A stretch of 64,000 bases of DNA from Nemertoderma westbladi (lineage: Eukaryota; Xenacoelomorpha; Nemertodermatida; Nemertodermatidae). The stretch lies in contig JAUCBJ010006949.1 in NCBI GenBank assembly GCA_032718475.1, positions 1 through 64,000 on the forward strand. Reading direction: 5' to 3'. A model generated the notes under the pieces. That model saw only the letters and a list, made by a program, of their open reading frames with translations. It did not search any database and was not told the origin of the DNA. Positions 1 through 10,450 of the stretch are shown piece by piece (position 1 is the first letter of the stretch; each line of letters starts with the position of its first letter). The position numbers and the translations under genes were made by a program.

Positions 1-749
1 GATTCAATACACACCACATTAATATAAATCGCAATTGTTATGTATAGCCGGTCTCTCTAACCTGTAGTGTTATCAAGAAAATTGGGAATTGGGTGATTTA
101 TCCGTATTATCCAAATAACAATATTTCCATCAACAAATAGGTACAATTAATAACTGACGGTAAAATAACAGTACAAACAATATGATTAATGCAGTTAAAT
201 TAAGTGAGTTAATGCTGTCTTTCGATTTGATTGATTAATTAATTAAGATTGGTTTCGGTAACAGTTTATACTTTCGATAATTCAAGCAGTTTACTAGAGT
301 TCTTCCCAAAAGGCCGGTGTTTCTGGCTTAGACAGCAATAACAACAAAGTAACAAGAAAAAACAGTAAGACAGAACACTCTCCTTATGATCGGCAGAAAA
401 GCTACACGTCGACAGGAAAAACCGCCCTGATTGGCCCAAGCCAAACAAAGAACCACGCGTCCAATGGCTGTTTCCATGTCAGCAACCAGCTGCTAGATGT
501 CGTAATATGAATCATCACGGCTAAGCTGTGAAAGGTAGTTGGTGCATTACAAGTTTTTTGCCTTACCATGTCCGCCAAAACACGTATATAGCAGAATGAT
601 TTTTATGTCCGTTAAAACACCTGTAAAGGTACCTTGCGGGCGAGGGGAATATATATACAGTTAGAAAACCTTTTTAGAGTATTCCAGCGCCTGGGGGAGA
701 ACTGGCCAGCAAAGGCAAACGTATCAGTTATCCCACAAAAGCTTTTACA
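1..749 (-). repeat. Inverted, diverged LTR copy, cut by the window edge
   Basis: This stretch is the reverse complement of the first ~750 bp of the 1,231-bp LTRs found at 28,152 and 39,528. The LTR 5' terminus (TGTAAAAGC) falls at 749 and the copy runs leftward out of the window. It carries numerous substitutions relative to the two right-hand LTRs, so it is older. It may be a solo LTR or the 5' LTR of a minus-strand element lying to the left. Confidence 0.85.
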
Positions 750-1214
750 ACAACCGATGGGGAGAATCGTAGAAAATCGAACAAACAAACGACTGGGAAG
801 AATATATTACGATGTTTCAAATGCTGCCGGTTTCGCGAGCGTAACCAAACTAGCGAAAGCCGCTAAAGTTACGAGAAATCGCGCAAAAGAATGGTTGAGC
901 TCCCAACGAACGTATTCCCTACACGCGCCGGCTAGGCGCCATTACCCGACATCAAAAATCTTCACGAGCGGTATTGGTGATCTATACCAAGCGGATTTGT
1001 GCGATATGCAACCTTTTAGGGGTGAGAATAATGGCTACGGTTACATACTTACTTGTATTGACTGTTTTAGTCGGAAGGCGTGGGCGTTGGGTCTAAAACG
1101 TAAAACAGGGGTCGAAATTAAAAGGGCCCTAGCCGCGATATTTGAAGATAGAAAACCTAAACGGCTAGCGGTTGATCAAGGAACTGAGTTTGTTAATAAA
1201 TTGGTGAAAGATTT
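750..1214 (+). pseudogene. Maverick/Polinton-type integrase fragment
   Basis: An open frame encodes the N-terminal and central parts of a DDE integrase of the type found in Maverick/Polinton elements. A zinc-binding/helical-like segment with WLSSQ and a following YSLH precedes the catalytic core. The core shows QADLCDM, GYILTCIDCFSRKAWAL and LAVDQGTEF, i.e. the first two aspartates of the DDE triad. The third acidic residue and the C-terminus are missing: the frame runs into the tandem repeat at 1,215. Upstream the coding sequence abuts the inverted LTR end at 749, so the true start is lost. No polymerase B, ATPase or capsid genes of a Polinton are visible nearby, so this is a relic. Family assignment rests on motif memory. 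Confidence 0.75.
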
Positions 1215-1456
1215 CTTACTGAACCATAGTAACCATGGCGGGGTCAAGAATGGTAACCATGGTAACCATAGTAAGTGGGTGGGGCAACAATAGTAATCAT
1301 AGTAAGTAGGCGGGGCACGCCCGCAAACTGGTCTTATACCGTGTATGTCACATATATACACAGCGGTGACATATGTTACATATGCACAATGGTAACCATG
1401 GTAACCATAGTAAGTGGGTGGGGCAACAATAGTAATCATAGTAAGTAGGCGGGGCA
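1215..1456. repeat. Tandem repeat with GGTAACCAT and GTAAGTGGG units
   Basis: A compound repeat: short GGTAACCAT(G/A) units alternate with longer units containing GTAAGTGGGTGGGGCAACAA and GTAAGTAGGCGGGGCA. The longer units recur near 1,273-1,317 and 1,409-1,456. It truncates the integrase fragment on its left. Confidence 0.8.
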
Positions 1457-1522
1457 AGAGCCGTTCGGCAAATTCTTTAACATGGTAGACTATGGCAGAC
1501 GCTGTCTCAATCACGTTGTTTA
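1457..1522 (-). other. Possible further exon of the REJ-type gene (weak)
   Basis: The minus strand is open here and reads NNVIETASAIVYHV followed by KEFAERL, preceded by ATTAGTAG, which could be an acceptor. No convincing donor is visible because the stretch ends in tandem repeat, and the splice phase does not match the exon at 1,646. It is reported only as a candidate. Confidence 0.22.
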
Positions 1523-1645
1523 GCATACTACTAATATATCAGGAATTTCAATACTATTTTAATTTCTGTTACCGTATTCTACTTAAAGTCTATCGGTGAA
1601 TTACGTTGCACATTCAACAACTAAATGTGTCGGCGGTTTACTAAC

Positions 1646-1796
1646 ATGATGAACCGAAGGTTCCTGATCGTGGTCTATTGACGACGTCTTCGGACTCAAC
1701 TCGATAGTCTGCATGAATCCAACCCTTAATGTAGCAGCTGAGGTTCTCATGATACGAGACTCAAACGGCGAGACATCGAATCTCAGGAAAGTGTAC
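1646..1796 (-). CDS. REJ-like exon (leftmost supported exon of the polycystin/REJ gene)
   Basis: The exon is bounded by a good acceptor (TTATCTTTTAG on the minus strand) and a GTTAGT donor. It starts with one base that completes the AG left by the exon at 2,914 (AG+G = Arg) and ends in phase 0. The peptide includes YTFLRFDVSPFES and LRVGFMQTIELSP. It continues the REJ-like extracellular region. Beyond it I cannot follow the gene leftward because the rest is retroelement and repeat. Confidence 0.7.
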
Positions 1797-1871
1797 CTAA
1801 AAGATAAACATGAGATTATAATTATAAATAACTAAGTAGACATGAGTAAATACAGTTGTAGTATGTATCAT

Positions 1872-2066
1872 ACAGTTTGGAATAATTTTATTATTAATAA
1901 TAACAAATATTAATAATATCAAATATTAATATTAATAATAACAAATATTAATATTAATAATACCAAATATTAATATTAATAATAATAATAATAAATATCA
2001 ATATTAATAACAACAAATATTAATATTAATAATAATAATAATAAATATTATTATTAATAATAAAAA
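1872..2066. repeat. A/T-rich minisatellite (AATATTAAT / AATAATAACA)
   Basis: Irregular repeats of AATATTAATATTAATAATAACA-like units lie about 75 bp upstream (in gene orientation) of the acceptor of the exon at 1,646-1,796. Coding potential is absent. Confidence 0.85.
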
Positions 2067-2519
2067 ACTTACCTTGGCATGACCGTATAATACGGTACAA
2101 CCATACAGAAAGAATAATATTACTTTATTTCACGCCGTAATATATAGCACACCATAGCCCGTCAATGAGTTTAGTTTATTTCACGGCGTATTTCACGCCA
2201 ACTTGAAAATAATGACATATTTATTTGATCCCAGTTTATAAATCATTGAAAATATACTGGTTGGAGGGAAATAATGCATGATTATTTCCCGTAGCACTGA
2301 AATATGCCTTGAACCACCACTAGATTTAGAAATGGGGAGGCAAAAGAGAGAGCATAAATTATCCTATGGTACGACCGTTTTGAGTAAATTTAAGAAATCT
2401 AAAACCGGTGTGAAAATCCGAAAATACCACACAGCTGAATAGCCGGATCAGAAGGCAACTAGCTACAGTAGATTAATATTTCCAAAACAACAATTAATAA
2501 AACAGCTGCGCATGGTAAA

Positions 2520-2890
2520 CAATCTTAGCATATCGCCAGGGAGGGTGTGGAGGTGGTGGATGGTGGAGGGGGTAGATGAGGATGGATGAGGGTGGAGGGG
2601 GTTGATGGTGGATGGAGTAGAGGAGTGTGGAGGAGGGGGTAGAGGCGGGTGGAGGAGGGAGGATGACGGTGGAGGTGGTGGATGGTGGAGAGGGTAGAGA
2701 AGGGTGGATGAGGGTGGAGGGGTTTGGTGGTGGATGGGGTAGAGGAGGGTGTAGGAGGGGGGATAGGAGGATGGATGAGGGTGGTTGAGGGTGGAGGGGG
2801 TTGATGGTGGATGGGTTAGAGGAGGGTGGAGGAGGGGGTGGATGAGGGTAGAGGGGGTTGATGGTGGAGGGGGTAGAGGGTGGTCGTTTA
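2520..2890. repeat. G-rich minisatellite (GGTGGATGAGGGTGGAGGGGG)
   Basis: About 370 bp are built from GGTGGATGGGG, GAGGGTGGAGG and GGGTTGATGGTGGAT modules on the plus strand. It begins roughly 25 bp beyond the donor of the exon at 2,914. Runs of three or more G at short spacing occur throughout, so G-quadruplex formation is possible on the plus strand, which is the strand opposite the gene's sense strand. A 64-codon open frame here is a product of the repeat. Confidence 0.9.
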
Positions 2891-2913
2891 GGGTGATTGT
2901 GTGGTTAACTTAC

Positions 2914-3055
2914 CTACTTGACATAAACACGGGCATCCCTGGATCAGGGTTGGGAACTTTCATTAACACAGTAAGCTGAAACTTGTACACGCCGTAACCT
3001 AGGGCGCGAGCAGGGACTGTTAGGTCGGTATCATTAGCCCCGAGCCAACTGGTAT
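2914..3055 (-). CDS. REJ-like exon
   Basis: Acceptor TTTATTTACTGCCAG and donor GTAAGT are both strong. The exon starts with two bases completing the G of the previous exon (G+AT = Asp) and ends in phase 2. The peptide includes DTDLTVPARALGYGV followed by YKFQLTVLM. Hydrophobic-G-x-Y-x-F-x-L-x-V is the characteristic end of a REJ/PKD-type beta sandwich. The exon is flanked on both sides by minisatellites (G-rich to the left, 62-bp units to the right). Confidence 0.85.
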
Positions 3056-3094
3056 CTGGCAGTAAATAAAGTTAAAATTTTAGATTAAAGTATA

Positions 3095-3740
3095 CGGTAA
3101 TGTAGTACGACAAAAATATCCGGTCATGTAACGGGCAATTTTGGACTGTTTAACAAACTGTCCTTCATGTAACAAAAATATCCGGTCAAGTAACGTGCAA
3201 GTTTGGAGTGTTTTAACAAACTGTCATTATGTAACAATAATATCCGGTCATGTAACGGGCAATTTTGGAGTGTTTAACAAACTGTCCTTCATGTAACAAA
3301 AATATCCGGTCATGTAACGGGCAATTTTGGAGTGTTTAACAAACTGTCCTTCATGTAACAAAAATATCCGGTCATGTAACGGGCAATTTTGGAGTGTTTA
3401 ACAAACTATCCTTCATGTAACAAAAATATCCGGTCATGTAACGGGCAATTTTGGAGTGTTTAACAAACTATCCTTCATGTAACAAAAATATCCGGTCATG
3501 TTACGGGCAATTTTGGACTGTTTAACAAACTGTCCTTCATGTAACAAAAATATCCGGTCACGTAACGGGCAAATTTGGAGTGTTTAACAAACTGTCCTTC
3601 ATGTAACAAAAATATCCGGTCATGTTACGGGCAATTTTGGACTGTTTAACAAACTGTTCTTCATGTAACAAAAATATCCGGTCATGTAACGGGCAATTTT
3701 GGAGTGTTTAACAAACTATCCTTCATGTAACAAAAAATCC
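3095..3740. repeat. 62-bp minisatellite, about ten copies
   Basis: The unit contains AACAAAAATATCCGGTCATG, then a TAACGGGCAATTTTGGAGTG block and a TTTAACAAACTGTCCTTC block. Copies differ by a few substitutions. The array ends about 40 bp upstream of the acceptor of the exon at 2,914-3,055. Confidence 0.92.
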
Positions 3741-4847
3741 TTATGTAAATCCGCTATTGTATAGTACTATGGTAAGCCTATTAATAGTGCATCCATAACC
3801 TACCCCCAAAATGTTTTTTTAAACAAAAAGTCAGAGTGTGTTGAAAAACTGCCCCCCCCCCCATCCATATTATTTTAAAAGTGCACCAAAGTTACATACG
3901 GCCTATTCTTTACTATCTATTTCTGATATTTCATAATAAATAAGAATATCATATTTATGTTTCATTACAATTAATAAACTGTGGGGCGAGCCACGATACG
4001 CGAACTCAGAATACGGGAACACTATCTCAACCTCATGTCATTCTGTCTTTCGGTAAGCCTATAATCTCTGAAAGCTTATTTATCATGAACTCTCTACTTT
4101 CTTAAACTAAATCAGTAGGATCATGACCTACTATATAATACGACCTGGCAAGCTGTAGCAGTCCACTAAATTTAGTGGGCCGACTTGATGACTTTGTTTT
4201 TAATTGTAAACCAGTTGTTGTATTACGCCTACTAAACAAGCAACACACACAAGATAAACAAAACAGTCCATTTTCTGTTAAACCTAACAATGGTAACAAA
4301 CCTAACAAACCTTTTATACATTCACCTTTTATTTTTGCGAGTAATCAGCTGTTATTTGCATCGAATTTCCCCTGTAGAGGGATTAATTGATATTGCATCC
4401 AGTTTCCCTCCCCCCCCCCCCCCCCCCCCCATATCTGACACACAGACAATTAGGAAGGTGTGAGAACTAACTCACTAACCATGGGAAAACCACGTTGCAA
4501 AACTTTTAGCTAGCTTGGGTACCTTCCTTTTACTTGGACTAACATACAGACCAACAAACAGACATAAACATAAAGACCAACAAAGAGACGTTCAGACCGA
4601 CAATCTGTATACAGTTTGATTTTTCTCGTCATATTTGCGTCGATTTTATCCTTGAGATTATTGAATTTTAAATGCGTCCAGAACCCACCATATCTCAAAT
4701 TATTAAACTTGAAATAAAAAATTAACCATAAACTTTGGACATAAATTGGACATAATTGTAAAAGTGTGTTCAACACCAACATCCACACATCGGATTAAAA
4801 TATCCTCAATTTGAACAAAAAATAACATTATAGTTTATTTTTCTTAC
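3741..4847. other. Intron remainder with homopolymer C tracts
   Basis: Unique A/T-rich intron sequence. It contains C tracts near 3,850 and 4,410-4,430 (about 20 C). Short open frames in both directions around 4,100-4,390 show no recognisable protein features. Confidence 0.6.
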
Positions 4848-4962
4848 CAATAGTATGTGTATCGCCGATTGTGGCACCAGAGATTGGGTTTACTCTCGAA
4901 TATGTCCACCATTTTTCATTGTTATTCGTGATGCTACATTCTAATTGAATTAGAGCCGACAC
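4848..4962 (-). CDS. REJ-like exon
   Basis: Acceptor ATTATTCTTCCAG and donor GTAAGA bound a 115-base exon, phase 0 in and phase 1 out. The peptide starts VSALIQLECSIT and continues NEKWWTYSRV, which is the Leu-x-Cys ... Trp/Tyr-x-Val pattern that opens REJ-type repeats. It joins the preceding exon (7,402) at phase 0 and the next exon (2,914) at phase 1 without a frame break. Confidence 0.85.
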
Positions 4963-5799
4963 CTGGAAGAATAATTCGATATGTTTTATAATTTAATGGT
5001 CTACAATATCATAAAATATTATAGAATATTATTATTATAATATTATAAAATATGAGAAATTCAATAAAAAAACACACTATTTCAAAAAATAACCACACAC
5101 ATGAAAGCGTGACCATAGAGCGAGAACAACACACACCAAAAAGTACCGTTTCGAAAAAATAGCAAAAATCTATCCCATTTGCATCAGTGTGGTTTTGGCA
5201 GATACAATGAGTAATTTTATAATAGGTGTTGGCGTATTCAATCCGTTATGCGCTTCCATTAAGGCCCGATCACATCCAACGGAACGGTACACCGCTGACT
5301 GTGAACGACCCAACAGGTAGTTGTGCGCTAAACCACGCGGTTTACCGCAGCCCATTTGAACAATGTTAAAACAATTTAATTAATGTAATTTCCTATTGAA
5401 TCCACAGTTCACAGATAGACAATCAGTTACCGCAACGGTACTTTTGCCTTCGTTGTTTTGCCTTCGGGATTTAGTCACAGAGATAGAACAACCCACACAA
5501 TTTCCATGACTTGTGTTTGTGTTTGTGTGAATTGGAAGTGGGTTGTTTTACCTCCAAATATAAACAATATCGTCGTTCGAAAGATGCATGGTTTTGCATC
5601 TGTGAAAGCTGATTTTATTATTACATACACCATATTCTAGAACATTTTCCTTAATTATGAATAACTTGTTCATTCCAAAGTAAAGTACGAGACATTCGTA
5701 CATAATTTTGAACTTTGATTGTCTATACAATGTTATCCACACACACCACATATGTGCACAAAATTGTGCTTGGGTTGAACTTTAAAAAAGTAAAAAGTA

Positions 5800-6070
5800 A
5801 ATTTTCTTCGGCCACTAGGCCACGGATTACGCACAAAGTCTCACGACTAATTTCCAGTGCGGTCCCCCCAGAACTTTACTCCCCAGAGGAAACTTCAGTA
5901 CTCATTTAGCTACCACTTAAGGATGCAAGGCAGAGATGCGCCCTAGCTGGTCCCTTTAAAGCATTCGTGCCGAAACGAAAACTGCCCTAGCCCATGTGAG
6001 GATCGAACCCACGACCTACGGAGATGTGAATTCAATGCGACCACTACACCAAGGTGGAACCTTAGGTGGG
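5800..6070 (-). repeat. tRNA-derived SINE
   Basis: On the minus strand, at about 6,062-5,990, there is a tRNA-like head with an A-box-like TGGTGTAGTGGTCGC and a B-box GGGTTCGATCC at tRNA spacing, followed by a non-tRNA body. Loss of the 3' CCA end and the attached body argue for a SINE, not a functional tRNA. The body boundary is approximate. Confidence 0.6.
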
Positions 6071-7029
6071 AACTTTCCTATGTTAGCTTTGATCTCGCTA
6101 AGATTATGGCGGGACTAGGTAACTTTTGAGAAAGCACTAGCTTGTCTAATTAAGGTGAAGTACGGATTAGTAAAAAACATTTTTTTTATTTTATGATTTC
6201 AATTCTAAAGTTTAGCGAATTGTGCGCAGGTACGGTGTTGAGTTGATGTTTAAGATAAAGCTGTATTATTAAGCTTAAATAAAAATATAAATATCAGACG
6301 AATTGCTACATTGGTAATTTTTTACAGCGTGGTTTGTGTGGTAATGTATGGGACATTGCTAGGTAAAGTACGGGACCTGTACGAATTTTATGGTTGAAAT
6401 GGTCTCTTACAATTAAATATAACAGTAATTTCCGGATAATTAGTGATAATAAAGTCCAACTAAGTATTTCCAACCAATGTGGATGCAAAATGTGGGGCGA
6501 CCCAGAAATTGACCGAAGTCTTAGCATATGGGTAGCCTCCCATTGACGAGTTGTCTGTCATCTGTATAATATTTGATCGCTAATAACTTAGTCATTATTA
6601 ATGAAGAAATTAACCCAAACTTAGTACGTATGCAGTCTGTCAAATGTTTAAAAAGAATCTAAGGTTTAAGGAATCAAAGGTCACATATCAGACAGTCTGT
6701 CTGTTGGTACCGATAGTTTCAGAATTTTGATAAAAACCGAAATATGTCCGCCAATTATTGATGAAATATAACCAGCCTTGGTACACATGTAGTCTGTCAA
6801 AAGTTTAGAAACTACTGTACAATTACTGTACTTACTGAACTTCTTATCTGCTAAAGAACTAAATTTTGTGATATTTATAGTAAAGTACGGGATTTTACAA
6901 GTAGGCCTATTGTATCTACTGTATAAATAATTACGGAAAATAATGCGAAAATAACAGAATAAACTTCTAGATCGTTGATTAGATAAAAACATTATTATCC
7001 ACATTTTTAAGAGATTGATTGGATAATTA
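6071..7029. other. Intron sequence with a diverged internal duplication
   Basis: No exon or gene is visible. Around 6,590-6,640 and 6,750-6,810 two diverged copies share ATTAATGAAGAAAT-like and GTAGTCTGTCAAA-like stretches. The short phrase GTAAAGTACGGGA recurs near 6,362 and 6,880. Confidence 0.4.
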
Positions 7030-7094
7030 CTTTAATGTCCGCAAATGCGAACATTAAAGTTTTTATTTTCCGCAGTTTTGCGGACAATAAAGGG
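7030..7094. repeat. Short inverted repeat (hairpin)
   Basis: CTTTAATGTCCGCAAATGCG on the left matches the reverse complement of a stretch ending at about 7,094 (CTTTATTGTCCGCAAAACTG), with a short A/T-rich loop. It could be a tiny fold-back element. No target duplication was identified. Confidence 0.5.
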
Positions 7095-7401
7095 AATCTT
7101 TAAAGAATTTAAAGATTTCTTATTCCCCAGTACTTCACCCAGTAACTCCCAGTAAGGAGGAGGGAGATGAAACTAGATATGTTTCAATAATATAGAAATC
7201 TCATTAAGGTTTGGAAAAGTTTTTGTGGCGTTCAAGACAATGTTTACGACACAATACTATAGGAAATGGTGTATAAAAAGTGGAAATTAATTGAAAGATA
7301 TTTGAAATATTATTTATTAAGTACCGTTTACCAATAATAACAGAGCTCACTCGTGAAGCAAGTGAGGTATATTAGTAATTAGTAAATATACAAACCACTA
7401 C

Positions 7402-7610
7402 GTCCTTCGCCCTTTTAACTGGATACGGGTTATAGAAAAGGATTCTTCTGTTGTCAAAATTAATGTTTGGGAAACTGCAGACTACAGGTCGGTCAGAAGC
7501 GAACAACGTCTGTGTCACGGATGTAGAAACCTCATTGTAGACTATGGCTGTTATTGTGTAAGAACCTCTAGCAGCCTTATAGACTGGCGAAATAACGATC
7601 TCGGGTTGGG
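7402..7610 (-). CDS. PKD/REJ-like exon
   Basis: The acceptor is ACATTTTCAG. The donor GTAGTG at 7,401 was chosen because it gives phase 0, as required by the next exon (4,848). A GTATAT downstream is an alternative but breaks phase. Two 5' bases complete the G left by the exon at 7,951 (Ala). The peptide shows RGSYTITAIVYNEVS, the G-x-Y-x-v-x-a-x-v-x-N end of a PKD-type fold, then PVVCSFPNINF starting the next module. The frame is open throughout. Confidence 0.82.
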
Positions 7611-7950
7611 CTGAAAATGTCAAATATTTTTGAATGATAAAATCCGTAAAAAAATTAAAGTGATCTGTGAACGTGAGAGACACGAAACACCACAGATTGC
7701 TCGAAAGCCCCCTGCTTTGCGTAGCAAGCAATAATGTCTAACGAGAAATTTCTACAGCCTTTAGTCGGATTTAGACGCCGCACAAAAAATGAAAGAAAGC
7801 TGAATTCACTTTAACTACATTAGTCTAGTAGTTAAAGTGGATTATTATAACTTTCAGCCTATAACTGCGTAAATAAATTGGGATTTAAAAAAAAATCAAA
7901 ATTGTAGAAATATAATGTTTTGAGAAGGCCACCTGGAATACGCTACTTAC

Positions 7951-8143
7951 CTCCAGCCGTTAGGAGTAAATGTTTCTGGAATGTAGCGTTCCCAGTTGCC
8001 TCGTTTCTAAGGAAACTAGTAGAAAAGTAGCGCGGATCATTTTCAACAATTAATCGGTTTCCTGGTTCAAATGGGTGGTCGATTGTTGTTCCCAATTGGA
8101 TGCAAGCATCGAATCTAGTCTGTAGGTCGAACTCCTCCGTCTC
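7951..8143 (-). CDS. PKD/REJ-like exon
   Basis: Acceptor AATATTGATTAG and donor GTAAGT bound 193 bases, phase 0 in and phase 1 out. The peptide includes FDLQTRFDACIQLG and NRLIVENDPRYFST. It is an extracellular beta-rich module that continues without a break into the next exon. I assign it by its position inside the gene more than by its own motifs. Confidence 0.82.
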
Positions 8144-8410
8144 CTAATCAATATTGGATACAGTACAGAATTAATACAAAATAACATCGAATAGGATGAC
8201 GCATTAATGTTGCAGTTTTAGAATGTTTCCCCGGCACACACAGAAACAAGGTCTCTCCACACTCCCCCCCCTCAGACATACACACTTCCTTAATTCAATT
8301 CTGGAACACAGATAGATTGAATAGACTCGTGTCAGTTAACAATGATCTCTGTTTCACCCCTATTCCGACTGGACTAAAAGGTGAAACGCTTTTCCTAGTT
8401 ATCGACTTAC

Positions 8411-8575
8411 CGCCGGGTCAACAATAGCGTATGAGATGAAGCTAAAAGCTTTCCCAAAGTTCACGTCGGTATCATTGTCGTTGATACAATTGCCGCAATA
8501 ATAAAACACGCAAGTGTTTTCAGTTATCCCATAAATACTTGCGAAAAATACTTCCTTCACATCCAGATCAACAAC
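8411..8575 (-). CDS. PKD/REJ-like exon with Cys-rich loop
   Basis: Acceptor TTTTAATTAACTAG and donor GTAAGT bound exactly 55 codons, phase 0 to 0. The peptide contains ENTCVFYYCGNCIND and FGKAFSFISYAIVD. Three cysteines close together suggest a disulphide-stabilised extracellular loop. The 8,590-8,805 minisatellite starts within ~15 bp of the acceptor's pyrimidine stretch. Confidence 0.82.
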
Positions 8576-8589
8576 CTAGTTAATTAAAA

Positions 8590-8805
8590 GTAATATATAA
8601 ATGCTTAAATAAATAAATAAATGCTTAATAAATGCTTAAATAAATAAATAAATGCTTAATAAATGCTTAAATAAATAAATAAATGCTTAATAAATGCTTA
8701 AATAAATAAATAAATGCTTAAATAAATAAATAAATGCTTAATAAATGCTTAAATAAATAAATAAATGCTTAATAAATGCTTAAATAAATAAATAAATGCT
8801 TAAAC
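8590..8805. repeat. A/T-rich minisatellite (AAATAAATAAATGCTTAATA)
   Basis: Repeats of AAATAAATAAATAAATGCTT and AATAAATGCTT units lie immediately upstream, in gene orientation, of the acceptor of the exon at 8,411-8,575. Confidence 0.92.
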
Positions 8806-8929
8806 TAGCCATTCATAAAGTTAATTGTGAACTTTAGTAACGAACGCAACACTAGTGACAATGGAGCCCCTAAAAGGAGATGATGCTGAATACAAAAAGT
8901 TTTCTAACAACGTAGGCTAGTATTAGCTC

Positions 8930-9883
8930 ACCCTTGTATCTCATCTGTATCTTACTAACCATTTGTACCACTCACTCTCACTCATTGTACCCCTTACTAA
9001 CTCCTTTTACCCCTTATTCACCTCGTGTACCCCTTACTAACTTCTTACTACCCCTTTTACCCCTTACTCACCCCTTGTATCCCTTACTCACACCTTGTAC
9101 CCCTCACTAACCCCATGTACCTCTTTTACCCCTTATTCACCTCGTGTACCCCTTACTAACTTCTTACTACCCCTTTTACCCCTTACTCACCCCTTGTATC
9201 CCTTACTCACACCTTGTACCCCTCACTAACCCCATGTACCTCTTTTACCCCTTATTCACCTCGTGTACCCCTTACTAACTTCTTACTACCCCTTTTACCC
9301 CTTACTCACCCCTTGTATCCCTTACTCACACCTTGTACCCCTCACTAACCCCATGTACCTCTTTTACCCCTTATTCACCTCTTTTACCCCTTACTAACTT
9401 CTTACTACCCCTTTTACCCCTTACTCACCCATTGCATCCCATACTCACCCCTTGTACCCATTACTCACTCCTTGTACCCCTTACTCACCCCTTGTAACCC
9501 TTACTCACCCCGTGTACCCTTACTAAACCCTTTGTACCACTTACCCACCCATTGTACCCCTTACTCACCCCTTGTAACCCTTACTCACCCCTTGTAACCA
9601 TTACTCACCCCTTCTACCCCTTACTCACCCCTTGTGTCCTTACTATACCCTTTGTACCACTTACTCACTCATTGTACCCCTCACTCACCCCTTGTAACCC
9701 TTACTCACCCCTTGTAACCATTACTCATTACTCACACCTTTTACCCCTTACTAACCCCTTGTAACCCTTACTCACCCATTGTACCTCTTACTCACACCTT
9801 GTAACCCTTACTTACCCCTTGTAACCATTACTCACCCCTTGTACCCCTTACTCACCCCTTGTACCCTTTTGCCCCTTACTCAC
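8930..9883. repeat. Donor-derived minisatellite (minus strand GTGAGTAAGGGGTACAAGG)
   Basis: Roughly 950 bp of ~20-bp units. On the minus strand each unit reads approximately GTGAGTAAGGGGTACAAGG. It starts exactly at the GTGAGTAAGG donor of the exon at 9,884-10,064 and repeats that donor tens of times into the intron. The left part (about 9,010-9,370) has a higher-order period of ~119 bp, seen in the recurrence of CACCTCGTGTACCCC near 9,020, 9,139 and 9,258. Confidence 0.92.
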
Positions 9884-10064
9884 CCCTTGCACTGTCAGCT
9901 CAATCATTCCAACAGGTTTTACCACGATAATGTCAACATTTGCGCGGATTTTATCATCCGGCCATCTGGGATTCCAGACTTCCATTTGCACTGCCACTTG
10001 TGTTGTCCTTATTGTCAAGGCGACCTCTTCGGAAATCCCGCGAGCGATACCCAATTCATATAAA
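9884..10064 (-). CDS. REJ-like exon
   Basis: The exon has acceptor TTATATTTAG and donor GTGAGT. One 5' base completes CT of the previous exon (Leu) and the exon ends in phase 0. The peptide includes ELGIARGISEEVALT and AVQMEVWNPRW. The reading frame runs on into the donor-derived array, so the real donor must compete with many identical copies downstream. Confidence 0.83.
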
Positions 10065-10286
10065 CTAAATATAAAACATAATAAATAATTAAAAAAATAA
10101 ATGTAACAATTTGAATTAAGTACAGAGTATACCAACAATAGAGGAGTATATTTCTTCTACATAGAAGAGACAATGGAAGGGTAGCAGCCTCTCTGTTTCA
10201 TATATCATGTCATCTATAACTATATGTTTAATGACACGGTGTAATAATAAGTTTCAACGAATAACAACATTATTACCGGTACTCAC

Positions 10287-10410
10287 AGAAACATTTGACA
10301 TAATTTATTATCCTCCTGAATTTCTGATGTTTGTTGGTTTCCAAAGAGAAGTCGATCGCCCCAAACACTGTCACTATCGATATTCCAGGAATACGTTTGT
10401 CGTAACATAA
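10287..10410 (-). CDS. REJ-like exon
   Basis: Acceptor TTCTTATCGCAG and donor GTGAGT bound 124 bases, with two bases completing the previous codon and two left over. Only the frame giving TYSWNIDSDSVWG fits both neighbours. The Y-x-W ... L...G pattern is typical of REJ-type repeats. A second frame is also open but does not match phase. Confidence 0.75.
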
Positions 10411-10450
10411 CTGCGATAAGAAGTACCGGTACACAATTACACTAATTAGC

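Noticed and set aside
5985-6065. Possible functional tRNA gene
   Set aside because: A and B boxes are present, but the acceptor stem does not close and a SINE body is attached.
9552-10063. Plus-strand frames rich in PLLTPC
   Set aside because: Translation of the donor-derived minisatellite and the antisense of the host exon at 9,884-10,064.
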